The notes under the pieces are model-generated. The model saw nothing but the letters and a program-made list of their open reading frames with translations. It was not told the origin of the DNA and searched no databases. From Natronomonas sp. CBA1123 (GTDB taxonomy: Archaea > Halobacteriota > Halobacteria > Halobacteriales > Haloarculaceae), in assembly GCF_009741925.1 (NCBI RefSeq), contig NZ_WPCC01000035.1, positions 1 to 33,735 of the forward strand: a stretch of 33,735 bases of DNA. Reading direction: 5' to 3'. A program made the translations under genes and the position numbers. The number at the start of each line of letters is the position of its first letter. The stretch's first letter is position 1. This document shows, piece by piece, positions 14,192-22,455 of this stretch.

Positions 14192-14638
14192 TCAGCCGTC
14201 GGCGCGGTGGGAGACAACGAGGAGTCCGCCCGCGACGGCGGCATAGACGACGCCGACGGCGAGTATCCGAGCGTCGCCGTCAACGAGGAGCCCCACGAGT
14301 CCGACGCCGTAGGCGAACCCGAGGAGGCCCCCGCTGGCGGTCCGAATGACGTTGTACCCTCGTCTGTCGATGAACGTCGTCGCCGCCCAGTCAAGCAGCG
14401 CCGGAATCGGGAGGAAAGCGACGACGGCGAGGCTGCCGAGTACCGTCGGTCCGAGAAGCGCCACGAGGACACCCAGTGCGATACCGGGGTAAATCCCGAA
14501 ACACCGCGCACACAGGCGGACACGACGGCCGAAGACGACCGGCGCGTAACACCGGTAGTGCTCGTCGGGGCCGTGATGTGAGAGGAGATACCCCCGCGTT
14601 TCCGACAGGGCGGCGCGGATTCCCGCTCGGTCGACCAT
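14192..14638 (-). CDS. DUF2085 family membrane protein
   Basis: A 148-residue protein from ATG 14638; a TTG four codons upstream (14650) is less likely, because the TATA element at 14657-14669 is the right distance from 14638. After an amphipathic N-terminus it has the DUF2085 cysteine motif: YRCYAPVVFGRRVRLCARCFGIYPG with CxRC and a further Cys upstream. Four hydrophobic segments follow (GIALGVLVALLGPTV, LAVVAFLPIPALLDWA, GLLGFAYGVGLVGLL, LAVGVVYAAVAGGLLVV). The conserved cysteines could bind metal. Function is unknown. It is divergent from the DUF2391 gene; the two share an AT-rich promoter core. Confidence 0.88.
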   Translation of the reverse strand: MVDRAGIRAALSETRGYLLSHHGPDEHYRCYAPVVFGRRVRLCARCFGIYPGIALGVLVALLGPTVLGSLAVVAFLPIPALLDWAATTFIDRRGYNVIRTASGGLLGFAYGVGLVGLLVDGDARILAVGVVYAAVAGGLLVVSHRADG

Positions 14639-14656
14639 CGCCACGGACAACGGAGC

Positions 14657-14669
14657 CGTTTTACTTATC
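14657..14669. promoter_or_regulatory. Shared bidirectional TATA-like core of two divergent membrane-protein genes
   Basis: The single AT-rich stretch CGTTTTACTTATC is about 25 bp from the ATG at 14688 (plus strand) and about 25 bp from the ATG at 14638 (minus strand). The genes are only 49 bp apart and there is no second AT-rich box, so one core promoter may serve both directions. Confidence 0.55.
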
Positions 14670-14687
14670 GCTGCCGACGGGGCGAGT

Positions 14688-15116
14688 ATGCGCCGAATCC
14701 GGCCCCGAGGGCAGTTCCGGCTCGCCGACTCGGCTCAGCAAGTCGTCGGTGGGTTTCTGCTCGCCGGCCCGTTCGTCGTCACCGAGGAGGTGTGGACGCT
14801 TGCACGCGATATGAACCTGCTCCAGTTGCTCCTGACGGTTACCATCGTCTTCGCCATCGGCTACGCGGCGCTGTACAAGGCCGCCGGGCGCGACCCCGAC
14901 GACGACAGGGAGCTCGCGGGGATTCCCGCCCGGTTCCTCTCGTTGATGCTCGTCTCCTACGGGTCGGTCGCGATTCTCGCGGTGGCGTTCGGCGCCCCCG
15001 GCACCTTCCTCGACGACCTCGCCGGCGTCGAGATGCTCGTCGTCACGTTGCGGGCCATCGCCGTCGGCGCGGTGTTCAGCGTCGTCGGCGCTGCGACCGC
15101 CGACTCCGTGTTCTGA
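14688..15116 (+). CDS. DUF2391 family membrane protein
   Basis: A 142-residue integral membrane protein with four hydrophobic segments: QVVGGFLLAGPFVVTEE (20-36), LLQLLLTVTIVFAIGYAAL (44-62), FLSLMLVSYGSVAILAVAFG (83-102) and TLRAIAVGAVFSVVGAA (118-135). It matches the short haloarchaeal DUF2391 proteins, with an Arg-rich N-terminus and a conserved acidic EEVW after the first segment. No transported substrate is known. It is divergent from the DUF2085 gene and followed at 65 bp by a secreted dehydrogenase with its own start signals. Confidence 0.85.
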   Translation: MRRIRPRGQFRLADSAQQVVGGFLLAGPFVVTEEVWTLARDMNLLQLLLTVTIVFAIGYAALYKAAGRDPDDDRELAGIPARFLSLMLVSYGSVAILAVAFGAPGTFLDDLAGVEMLVVTLRAIAVGAVFSVVGAATADSVF

Positions 15117-15181
15117 CGTGCCGGCGGTCGAACGTTCGCCGGTGGGAGAGAACGTATCCGTCTCGCCCTCCGATGGCGGGT

Positions 15182-16474
15182 ATGCATCGGCCGACGCGAC
15201 GGACGTTGCTCGCCTGTGGCGTTGCCGGCCTGACGGCGACTGCCGGCTGTTTCGCGGGCGAAGCCGACGAGTACCCCACCGGCGAGGGCGAAACGACGTG
15301 GCCGGCGACACCGACGTGGCGGGCGGCCGAGGGGTCGCCGCTGGACGCCGAGGTGACGGCGACGACCGCCGTCGAGAACCTCTCGATTCCATGGGATTTG
15401 ACCTTCGCCGGCGACGAGGTGCTTTTCACCGAGCGGACCGGCGGCGTCCGACGGTTCGATGCCGAGACACTGGCGACGGAGACGGGCCTCCAGCCCGACG
15501 ACGCGACGACGGTGCTCTCGGCGGGTGACCTCCCCGACCGAACCGGCCCCGGCGAGGGCGGCACGCTCGGCATCGCCGCCCATCCCGGGTATCCGGACCC
15601 ACGAGTCCTGTTCGTCTACTACACCGCCGACGACGCCCTCCGGAACCGAGTCGTCCGCTACGACGTCGACACCGACGAGGTCTCGGTTGTCGTCGACGGG
15701 ATTCCGGCCAACGACTGGCACAACGGCGGCCGCATCGAAGTCGGCCCCGACGGCCACCTCTGGATACTGGCCGGCGACGCACAGGACGGCGCCGAGGTGG
15801 CACAGGACCCCGATTCCCTCGGCGGCGCAGTGCTTCGGGTAACCCTCGACGGCGACCCCGCACCCGGGAACCCCGACTTCGGGGCGGGCGGTGACCCCCG
15901 AACGTACACGCTCGGCCACCGGAACCCACAGGGTATCGATTTCACGCCGGACGGGGAGCCGCTGGTCGCCGAACACGGGCCGCTGAACCGCGACGAGGTG
16001 TCGGCGTTACGCCCCGGCGGAAACTACGGCTGGAACGTCGCCCGCGGTGGCCCCGGCGGCGTCCAGTACAACGCCTACGGCGAGAGCGAGGCGTTCACGC
16101 CGCCGATTCTCAACACCGGCGCCGACACGACGTGGGCGCCCTCCGGCAGCACGTTTTACACCGGCGAGGCGATACCCGAATGGCACAATCGACTGTTCGT
16201 CGCCGGGTTGCGCTCCCAGACGCTGTATTGTGTGACCCTCAACGCCGACGGGTCGGGGCCCGACGGCGGGAGACGCTTCGACGCGGACTGGCTGGACGAC
16301 CGCTACACCGCGACCGCACACCGACTCTACGAGGGCGAATACGGCCGACTGCGGCACGTCGAAGAGGGCCCCGACGGCGCGCTGTACCTGCTCACCTCGA
16401 ACCGCGACGGGCGGACGCTCACCGACTTCCCGGTCGACTCCGACGACCGAATCGTCAGAATCGAACCGACGTAA
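15182..16474 (+). CDS. PQQ-dependent sugar dehydrogenase (soluble aldose/sorbosone dehydrogenase type), Tat lipoprotein
   Basis: A 430-residue secreted protein. The signal has RR at 6-7 (MHRPTRRTLLACGVAG) and lipobox TAGC with C23, so it is likely exported folded and lipid-anchored. The rest is a six-bladed beta-propeller of the glucose/sorbosone dehydrogenase family: LSIPWDLTFAGDEVLFTERTGGVRRF, GGTLGIAAHPGY, NDWHNGGRIEVGPDGHLWIL (the family's catalytic-His HNGG motif), YTLGHRNPQGIDF and EHGPLNRDEV followed by GGNYGWN. Members oxidise sugars at the cell surface with pyrroloquinoline quinone, although PQQ synthesis is rare in haloarchaea and the real cofactor is uncertain. An ATG three codons upstream (15173) is an alternative start. 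Confidence 0.93.
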   Translation: MHRPTRRTLLACGVAGLTATAGCFAGEADEYPTGEGETTWPATPTWRAAEGSPLDAEVTATTAVENLSIPWDLTFAGDEVLFTERTGGVRRFDAETLATETGLQPDDATTVLSAGDLPDRTGPGEGGTLGIAAHPGYPDPRVLFVYYTADDALRNRVVRYDVDTDEVSVVVDGIPANDWHNGGRIEVGPDGHLWILAGDAQDGAEVAQDPDSLGGAVLRVTLDGDPAPGNPDFGAGGDPRTYTLGHRNPQGIDFTPDGEPLVAEHGPLNRDEVSALRPGGNYGWNVARGGPGGVQYNAYGESEAFTPPILNTGADTTWAPSGSTFYTGEAIPEWHNRLFVAGLRSQTLYCVTLNADGSGPDGGRRFDADWLDDRYTATAHRLYEGEYGRLRHVEEGPDGALYLLTSNRDGRTLTDFPVDSDDRIVRIEPT

Positions 16475-16506
16475 GGCTCAGGGTTCAGCGGGCCCTCACT
16501 CCGAGC

Positions 16507-16677
16507 ATGCCCGTCGGCGGCGACAGTTTCGAGTGTGACACCTGCGGGACGACGGCCGACCGCGAGACGGCGGTCCGGACGAAGACGATGGGCGGGCTCG
16601 ACGAGACGAAGTGGCAGACGTTCTGCTGTCCGAACTGCGGCAGTCGGCTGAAGACGGTGTTCGTCGGCGACGAGTGA
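16507..16677 (+). CDS. Small zinc-ribbon protein
   Basis: A 56-residue protein with one predicted zinc ribbon: C10 and C13 (ECDTCG), then C40/C41 and C44 (FCCPNCG), joined by a 27-residue loop containing DRETAVRTKTMGG. It ends shortly after the second knuckle (SRLKTVFVGDE). Such micro-proteins (below 70 residues, two CPXCG-like motifs) are abundant in haloarchaea and mostly of unknown function. It lies 33 bp after the dehydrogenase gene and 18 bp before the membrane-protein gene on the same strand, so it may share transcripts with either. Confidence 0.8.
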   Translation: MPVGGDSFECDTCGTTADRETAVRTKTMGGLDETKWQTFCCPNCGSRLKTVFVGDE

Positions 16678-16694
16678 GACGAGTACACCGACCG

Positions 16695-17246
16695 ATGTGG
16701 ACGGAGCTATTTGTCGTCCCGCCGCGAATCGGTGTTGTGTTCCGAAACGCGAGAGAGACCGGACCGGTCGTGTTGGTCCCGCTGGCGTGGGCGTTCGTCA
16801 CCGCCGCCCACCTTGGCAGCGTCGAAACCTACACGCTGTTCGTCGCCCACGTCGTGATGAGCATCCTGCTCGCGGCCTTCGCCGTCACGTCCTGGCGAGA
16901 GATGAGCGAGGGCGTGCTGTGGGCGTGGCGGACGGTCATCACCGTCGGCTTCCTCGTCACGGTGGCCGGAACGGTCGGCTTCCGCGTCGACAGCGGTTCG
17001 ACCGCGCTGTTTTCAGTCGCACTGTACGGCTGGATTGGACTACCCGCCGCCGGGTTCGTCTACACCGGTCGACGGGTGCGGGAGGGCGCGTGGATTTATT
17101 TCGGCGGGGCGGTGCTGTGCGTGCTCGGTGCGGTCGGCTACACGCTCGGCGTCGCCACCGGAACCGAACCCGCGCTCGCGGCGTCGCTCGCACTCGTCGG
17201 CGTCGGGCAAACCGCGGGCATCGCCGACGCAGTCTATCGGTACTGA
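16695..17246 (+). CDS. Six-helix integral membrane protein of unknown function
   Basis: A 183-residue protein starting MWTELFVVPP, 18 bp after the zinc-ribbon stop. A longer reading would overlap that gene and add an unlikely Arg-rich tail. Hydrophobic segments lie at about 20-38, 44-64, 76-95, 101-120, 131-150 and 157-178, with short loops and few charges. There are no conserved catalytic residues that I recognise. The tight spacing suggests it is co-transcribed with the zinc-ribbon gene. It converges on the R2lox-like gene with 6 bp between the ends. Confidence 0.82.
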   Translation: MWTELFVVPPRIGVVFRNARETGPVVLVPLAWAFVTAAHLGSVETYTLFVAHVVMSILLAAFAVTSWREMSEGVLWAWRTVITVGFLVTVAGTVGFRVDSGSTALFSVALYGWIGLPAAGFVYTGRRVREGAWIYFGGAVLCVLGAVGYTLGVATGTEPALAASLALVGVGQTAGIADAVYRY

Positions 17247-17252
17247 GCCGTC

Positions 17253-18183
17253 TCAGTCACCGACGCCCTCCAGTTCCGTGAGCGATTCGAGGTCCGGCAC
17301 GTCCTCTGCGGCGTCTTTGATTTGCTCCATCCGCTGGAGGTGTTTCTCGGTGGCGAACTGCTGGAGTTCCTCGGGGCTCGGCCCGATGTCCTCGCGGTAC
17401 TCCTCGTCGGGGTTGGCGGCGATGCCGTCGACCAACGGCAGGAGTTCGTTGACCGTCTCGTCGAGCAGCGAGGGGTCGACGTCGCCCTCGGAGACGAGTT
17501 CCTTGAGTTTCGCCATCCCGAACCCGACGTGTCGGCCCTCGTCCTGTCGGATGAGCGTAAAGCCCTCGTACAGTCCCGGCAGGTACGGGAGGTCGGGGTG
17601 GTTGTCCTTCGAGTACGCCTGCTGGAGGCCGTAGTAGCCGGTCTGGGCGAGGATGCCCTCGATGACGAGGTGGTAGTGACAGTACGCGCGGGCGAAGTTC
17701 TCCGGCGTGGGCTCGTCGAGCAACCGGTGCATCGCTTCCTCGTTGCGCTCGAAGAGGTCGTTGTACTCCTCGTTGAACCACTTCTCGTCGGTCGGCGAGG
17801 AGGTCTCGAAGCCGAGTTCCTCCTCGACGGGGTGGATGACCTCCCGCCAGTAGCGGTCGAAGTGGTCGGTGTGTTTGCCCTCCTCGTACAACTGCGTCGT
17901 GATGAACAGTTGGTCGTCGATGTCGTCGAGCGCCGTCGCAAGCGGCGCGAGGTCCTCGGTGACTGCCTGCTCGCCGGCACCGAACCGTGCCACGCCCATC
18001 CGGAAGTTGTCGAGTCGCTCTTCGGCATCGGGTGCGGATTGTAGGGACTCGACCAGCGCCTCGCGGTCGGCCTCGAGGTCGATATCGAAGGGGTCCCAGT
18101 GTCGTTCGACGGCGTTGCGGTAGTAGCGCGTCCCCCCGACTCTCCCGGTCGAGTTGGAGGTGACGTGTGCTATCTATATTCAT
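17253..18183 (-). CDS. R2-like ligand-binding oxidase (R2lox) with an apparent N-terminal frame break
   Basis: The intact frame runs from stop 17253 up to M at 17999 (248 residues) and carries the di-metal ferritin-like core. Numbered from that Met: E10, E40 with H43 (EEGKH), E114 and E154 with H157 (DEGRH). V13 and Y109 sit at the positions of the Val-Tyr ether crosslink of Mn/Fe R2lox proteins (V three after the first Glu, Y five before the third ligand Glu). Family-like sequence continues upstream in the same frame (TRYYRNAVERHWDPFD to about 18131-18165), yet that frame has no ATG, GTG or TTG before stops at 18174-18176 and 18180-18182. An ATG at 18183 with a TATA-like box 32 bp upstream is in another frame. 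Removing one G from the six-G run (18132-18137) would join them. Real frameshift, sequencing error or an unusual start all remain possible. Confidence 0.85.
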
Positions 18184-18271
18184 GGTTCTCCATGACGTTT
18201 CACACGAACCAGTATAGAGGTTACACCCCGCACTGAAGGCCCATTCAAGAGGTGCATCGAACGCGCGGCGC

Positions 18272-19003
18272 TCAGAACGTGTACGCCAACATCACTTCGT
18301 CGACGTGGTCGCCGTCGATAGTGTAGTGGTCCTTGCGGATGCCTTCGGTCTCCCAGCCGTGGTCTTCGAGGAAGACGATTGCCTCGTCGTTGGTCGTCGG
18401 GACGCTGTTGTACACCTTCCGGTAGCCGTTGGCCTCCGCCCAATCGAGGGCGCGTGCGAGCAGTCGACTCCCGATGCCGTTGTCCTGGTAGTCTCCGCGG
18501 ACGCCGACGGTGAGTTGAGCGGTGCTCTGGAGTTTATCGACCTGCGGCAAATCGAGGTGTGCCCACCCGATGACGTCGCCGTCGACGGTAGCGACGAAGA
18601 ACACCCGCGATTCGACGCTGTTGTGCCGCGTCACGGCGTCCTCGTACAGCAGTTGCTCGGCGATGGATTCGGCGACGACGTAGGTATCCTTCGCCGTCAC
18701 GTCCCGGATGGTGTCGATGAGCCCGTCGAAATCCGACTGCTTGGCCGGCCGAATCGTGTACTCGACGTCGCCGGCGGTGTAGGACTCCACCGACCCCACG
18801 TCGAGGGCGACCTGTAGCGTCCCGCCGTCGTCTTCGAGATACCCCCTCGATTCCAGCTGTTCGAGCGCCTCGCTGAACTCCTCGGGCGGCAGCGACGTGA
18901 CCTCTCGAACCCGATGCCGCGCCGCGGTGCCGTGCCGTTCGACGTACTGGTAAATCTCCTCTCCGGCCTCCGTTTCGAACGTCGGCCGCTCGGTCGTCTC
19001 CAT
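18272..19003 (-). CDS. GNAT N-acetyltransferase with N-terminal winged-helix domain
   Basis: A 243-residue protein from ATG 19003 (METTERP). Residues about 8-75 form a winged helix (EEIYQYVERHGTAARHRVREVTSLPPEEFSEALEQLESRGYLEDDG). Residues about 88-243 form a GNAT domain: YTIRPAKQSDFDGLIDTIRDV, VDGDVIGWAHLDL and the acetyl-CoA pyrophosphate loop in YQDNGIGSRLLARAL (Q-x-x-G-x-G), then GYRKVYNSVPTTNDEAIVFLEDHGW. It would transfer an acetyl group from acetyl-CoA to an unidentified amine. The wHTH/GNAT fusion occurs in haloarchaea, where the first domain may bind nucleic acid or protein. It is divergent from the LURP-one-like gene. Confidence 0.88.
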   Translation of the reverse strand: METTERPTFETEAGEEIYQYVERHGTAARHRVREVTSLPPEEFSEALEQLESRGYLEDDGGTLQVALDVGSVESYTAGDVEYTIRPAKQSDFDGLIDTIRDVTAKDTYVVAESIAEQLLYEDAVTRHNSVESRVFFVATVDGDVIGWAHLDLPQVDKLQSTAQLTVGVRGDYQDNGIGSRLLARALDWAEANGYRKVYNSVPTTNDEAIVFLEDHGWETEGIRKDHYTIDGDHVDEVMLAYTF

Positions 19004-19108
19004 ACCCGACCGGAGGAGTGAAGCCCACTTGAGTTCTTGGTTCGTGTTAGCTTTCGGCACTCCACACCGGTGAGTGGTTTCAGGACGGTTCAGAACGAAG
19101 AGTCGCAC

Positions 19109-19681
19109 ATGACAGCCGATGACTCCATCGCCACCGTCGATTTGACCGGCAGCGACTACGTCATCGAACGAAACCTGCTCCGGACCGAGTGCCGCGTCTA
19201 CGACGATTCGGGCGCGCTCCTCTTGCAGACGAAACGGAGGCCATTCGAGACGAGGAAGGCGTTCACGTTTCTCGATGCACGCGGCCGACCATTCTACGCC
19301 GTCGGCGCTCGCTGCGTCGACGGCGACGACGGCAACTACACCCTGACTGAGGCCGGCACCGACGACGACATCGCCGTCCTCGAAACGGATTTCACCTCGT
19401 TCAAACACGTCTGGCGGGTCCGCTCGCCCGACGGCGACCTCTGGGCAGTCATCGAATCACAGCACACGCTGTTGGAGGCCGCACGGAACGTCGTCGAAGT
19501 CATCGGCTGGCGCCCACGCGAGTACACCATCACCGGCCCGAACGGCGAGGCGTTTGGTCGACTCGAAGGCCGCTTCTCGCTTCGGAATACCCATGAGCTC
19601 CACGTCGGCGACTCCGGGAACGCACCGAAAGAGAGCCTCGTCGCCGCCGCCATCGCCATCGACGCCCTAGCGGGGAACTGA
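19109..19681 (+). CDS. LURP-one/scramblase-like family protein
   Basis: A 190-residue protein from ATG 19109. The sequence is a succession of beta strands typical of the LURP-one-related/tubby-like barrel: YVIERNLLRTECRVYDD, GALLLQTKRRPFETRKAFTFLDARGRPFYAVGA, GNYTLTEAG, VLETDFTSFKHVWRVRSPDG, LWAVIES and YTITGPNGEAFGRLEGRF. The central helix expected for the fold is supplied by HTLLEAARNVVEVIG. In other organisms these proteins bind phospholipids or are scramblase relatives; no function is known in haloarchaea. There is no signal peptide. It is divergent from the GNAT gene (105 bp apart) and directly followed by a methyltransferase pseudogene. Confidence 0.82.
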   Translation: MTADDSIATVDLTGSDYVIERNLLRTECRVYDDSGALLLQTKRRPFETRKAFTFLDARGRPFYAVGARCVDGDDGNYTLTEAGTDDDIAVLETDFTSFKHVWRVRSPDGDLWAVIESQHTLLEAARNVVEVIGWRPREYTITGPNGEAFGRLEGRFSLRNTHELHVGDSGNAPKESLVAAAIAIDALAGN

Positions 19682-19715
19682 CACCGCAATCCGGCCGGGC
19701 TATCCGACGCATACC

Positions 19716-20567
19716 ATTACTTCGAGTTGGGTTTCGGACAGTGCGGGCGGACATTCGCTCCTCGATTCGGACCGGTCGTGGCTGTATCGGCCGAGGCTGA
19801 AAGACGCCGTACGCCGGGTCGACATCGACGCCCACCTGAGAACGCGGTACGTGGCGCTGTACCGACTCCGATACGGAGAGGCGCTCAGCGTCGAAATCGG
19901 TCCCGCAACGGCGGATATCGGCATCGGAAGCACCGCCGAATTGGACAACGTCGTCAGCATCTCCGGGTAGGAACGCCCCGTCGCCAGAACCATCGTCGAC
20001 GAACTGAACGAAGACGACGTGTTCTGGGACGTCGGCGCGAACGTGGGCCCCTTCTCGTGAATCGCTGGCGACGTACTGGAGGACGGTCGCGTCGTCGCCT
20101 TCGAACCGTACCCGCCGAACGTCGAGCGACTGCGACACATTCTCCAGCGAAACGACGCTCCTCGCGAGATAGAGTCGCGTGCCCTCTCGGACGGCGAGGG
20201 CGAACGGACGTTCTTCGTCATCGGGACCGACGAGGCCGGGTCGAGGGAAGGCTCCATCGAGGACGGCTACGCGACCACCGACGACGCGGTCCGGACCATC
20301 ACCGTCGAGACGACGACCGCGGACAACGCCGTCACGGCGGGTGTCCACCCTCCGCCGAACGTCGTCAAGATAGACGTCGAAGGAGCCGCTCCCGCCGTGC
20401 TTGCGGGGATGGAAGGAACGCTCGCACGCCCGGACTGTCGACTGCTCGTCGTCGAACCGCACGACAACGAGGCAACCATCGAGACAGTGCTGGAAGACGC
20501 CAGCTTTCGGACCCGACGGCTTCGCGTCGGTGGGTCGAACAGAGTCGTCGCCGAACGAGCAGAGTAA
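19716..20567 (+). pseudogene. FkbM-family methyltransferase pseudogene (two in-frame stops)
   Basis: One reading frame (codons starting at multiples of three) runs from about 19716 to the TAA at 20565-20567 and encodes a recognisable FkbM methyltransferase. It shows DVFWDVGANVGPFS (SAM-binding motif I), GRVVAFEPYPPNVERL, VVKIDVEGAAPAVLAGME and LLVVEPHDNE. It is interrupted by TAG at 19968-19970 (after VVSISG) and TGA at 20058-20060 (directly after motif I), with no frameshift. The expected start is also absent: an ATT at 19716 sits where an ATG could have been, in frame and after a short gap. Three independent point changes suggest a genuinely decaying gene. FkbM enzymes O-methylate sugars in polysaccharides or lipids. 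Nothing shows transfer; composition matches the neighbours. Confidence 0.9.
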
Positions 20568-20721
20568 CATTACGCAACCACACCACCGCAGTATCCAACA
20601 TTCGTTGTGCGCGTAAGGAAAACGTATCGTCAGTACGGTCGACACCGTTCGCGGTACGCCGTGCTGACTGCGATGCGGGCGAAAATAAGCACGAACATAC
20701 GGTTCGACGGTGTTTCGGATT

Positions 20722-20730
20722 CTGGTTTAT
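20722..20730 (+). promoter_or_regulatory. TATA box of the cupredoxin gene
   Basis: GTTTATAAC is centred about 34 bp before the ATG at 20761. It is the clearest element in the 193-bp gap after the pseudogene; the rest of the gap shows nothing recognisable. Confidence 0.65.
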
Positions 20731-20760
20731 AACTAACTTCCCGGTTGCAGTACCCCACCC

Positions 20761-21642
20761 ATGGGACCGCAGCACCACCAACACGACCAGTACGCACAGA
20801 CACCGACGACGGGTCGCGGTACCTACAGACGTGACGTGATGAAGCTCGTCGGCGCCGGAACCGCCCTTGGCGTCGTCGGAGGCGCTGGCGGCGTCGCTGT
20901 CGCAGACGAACACGAATCCGAGGACGGCGACGAAGACGACGGTGCGGTCGTCGGAAACACGGTCCACGTCGTTCGGACGCTCATCCAGCCGTCGACGAAC
21001 CCCGAGCGACCCGCGGACTTCTTCTATCAGCCGACAGGGCTCCACGTCAACCCCGGTGACGTGGTGAAGTTCGTCTTCGAGACGCCCGACCACACGGTCA
21101 CGTCCTATCACCCCGCCTTCGGGATGCAACGTCGACTCCCACCCGGCGTCGGACCCATCTCGTCGCCACTGCTCGGTTGGGACCCGAACTCGCTTCCGGA
21201 CGACATCGTCATGCCACCGGCCGAGAACGGCGGCGAAGAGACGAGCGATGGAGCCAACTCCGAGGATACCGAGGCGGACGACGAGAGCGGCGAAGACGAC
21301 ACCGGCGACGAAAACGGCACCGACGACGAGGGGCACGGCCCACCCCAACCGAGCACGTGGCTCTACGCCTTCGAGACGCCGGGCGTCTACGACCTAGAGT
21401 GTGCCCCACACGAATCGTTTGGGATGGCGATGCGCGTCGTCGTCGGCGAGGAAACTGAAACCGCCTTCGAAACGTCCGACACCTCGCAGTTGCCACCACC
21501 ACGGGCCGGTCCGGTCGGCCTCGCCCGACAGGTGCTGACGGACCCGAACGTGGAGCCAGCGGCCATCGTCGAGAACGGCACCGTCGAGTGGATGGACCTC
21601 GAATTGAACACAACGTCGGGAAGCGGCGACGGCGAGGAGTAA
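20761..21642 (+). CDS. Tat-exported cupredoxin (plastocyanin/auracyanin-like) with acidic insertion
   Basis: A 293-residue protein with a Tat signal (about 18-49: TYRRDVMKLVGAG) preceded by a His/Gln-rich stretch. Residues about 85-230 make a type 1 copper domain. H111 is in TPDHTVTSYHP; C214, H217 and M222 are in LECAPHESFGMAM, giving the Cys-x2-His-x4-Met pattern of single-copper electron carriers. A long acidic insertion (about 154-196, rich in D, E, G, N) lies between the two ligand strands, where ordinary halocyanins have a short loop. A 60-residue C-terminal extension follows, containing PPPRAGPVGLARQVLTDP. It lacks a lipobox, so it may be free or held by an uncleaved signal. It probably shuttles electrons outside the membrane. 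Confidence 0.88.
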   Translation: MGPQHHQHDQYAQTPTTGRGTYRRDVMKLVGAGTALGVVGGAGGVAVADEHESEDGDEDDGAVVGNTVHVVRTLIQPSTNPERPADFFYQPTGLHVNPGDVVKFVFETPDHTVTSYHPAFGMQRRLPPGVGPISSPLLGWDPNSLPDDIVMPPAENGGEETSDGANSEDTEADDESGEDDTGDENGTDDEGHGPPQPSTWLYAFETPGVYDLECAPHESFGMAMRVVVGEETETAFETSDTSQLPPPRAGPVGLARQVLTDPNVEPAAIVENGTVEWMDLELNTTSGSGDGEE

Positions 21643-21657
21643 GCCGGCCATCGCCGC

Positions 21658-22284
21658 TCAAAACGAGCTCTCGACCTCGACGGCGACCTCGTTTCGGCGC
21701 AGGAACGGAAGCGTCCACGGCGCGTCGTAGCCCATAAAAAACGGCTCACCCGCGAGCGGAACGTTCGCCGCGTCGAGCTTATCGAGTAACGCCTCGGTCT
21801 CGCTGTCGATGCGTGCCTCGGTCGGCCGCCACGAAAACCGACGGACTGCGACGGTTCGCTCCGAAATTTCGAGAAGCTCGACGGAATCCTCGGTCGGCCG
21901 AGGCGCGCTCTCGATGTCGTACTCCGCCGGGAGATAAAACCGCATTCGACTGCCGTCCTCACCGCTGACTTCGACCGGTGCGGTCATCGAAATCGTCGCT
22001 CCGCCCGCGGACAGTTCGACTGGCGCAGTCATCTCGATTTCAGTCGTGTCCGCGTTCGCCCCTGCGATGTACTGGAACAGCCGTCGGAATGCGGCCGTCT
22101 GCGAATCAGCGGTCGTTTCCACGATGACCACCTTCGGATACCGACGCAGTTCCACGTCGTCGAGGCGCGCGACGACGGTGTAGGGAACCGTCTCCGTGGC
22201 GACGCGCTGATAGATGTTCGCCGCCCCGAATCCAGCGATGACGCCACCGACGACCCCGAGGGCGATTGTGCGCTTCCGAACCAT
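21658..22284 (-). CDS. SOUL heme-binding family protein
   Basis: A 208-residue protein with an N-terminal hydrophobic segment (about 7-25, ALGVVGGVIAGFGAANIY) that anchors or exports it. The SOUL domain occupies about 33-205: YTVVARLDDVELRRYPKVVIVETT, FRRLFQYIAGANADTTEIEMTAPV, a second MTAPVEV strand, MRFYLPAEY, VAVRRFSW and the C-terminal FFMGYDAPWTLPFLRRNEVAVEV. SOUL proteins bind tetrapyrroles or are relatives of unknown function; the heme His of vertebrate members is not obviously conserved here. It converges on the cupredoxin gene (15 bp between stops). A TATA-like GCTTATTG (minus strand, about 22303-22310) lies about 23 bp upstream. Confidence 0.9.
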   Translation of the reverse strand: MVRKRTIALGVVGGVIAGFGAANIYQRVATETVPYTVVARLDDVELRRYPKVVIVETTADSQTAAFRRLFQYIAGANADTTEIEMTAPVELSAGGATISMTAPVEVSGEDGSRMRFYLPAEYDIESAPRPTEDSVELLEISERTVAVRRFSWRPTEARIDSETEALLDKLDAANVPLAGEPFFMGYDAPWTLPFLRRNEVAVEVESSF

Positions 22285-22455
22285 GCTGTACGTACGGGGA
22301 CTGCCACAATAAGCCTACTCAGCGTTCGTTCGTCGGTTATTGCAGAACACCGGACGTGACGGGGTGCGTCCAGTGACCGGTTGCACTCGAACGAGGAGTT
22401 TCGGAACCGTAGGACGACGAAGGCACTGTCGAATATTATTCAACCGGTAATAGGA

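Noticed and set aside
19968-20060. Recoding of the TAG and TGA codons (pyrrolysine or selenocysteine) in the FkbM gene
   Set aside because: Haloarchaea are not known to use either system, FkbM enzymes need neither residue, no SECIS-like element was apparent, and the start codon is missing as well.
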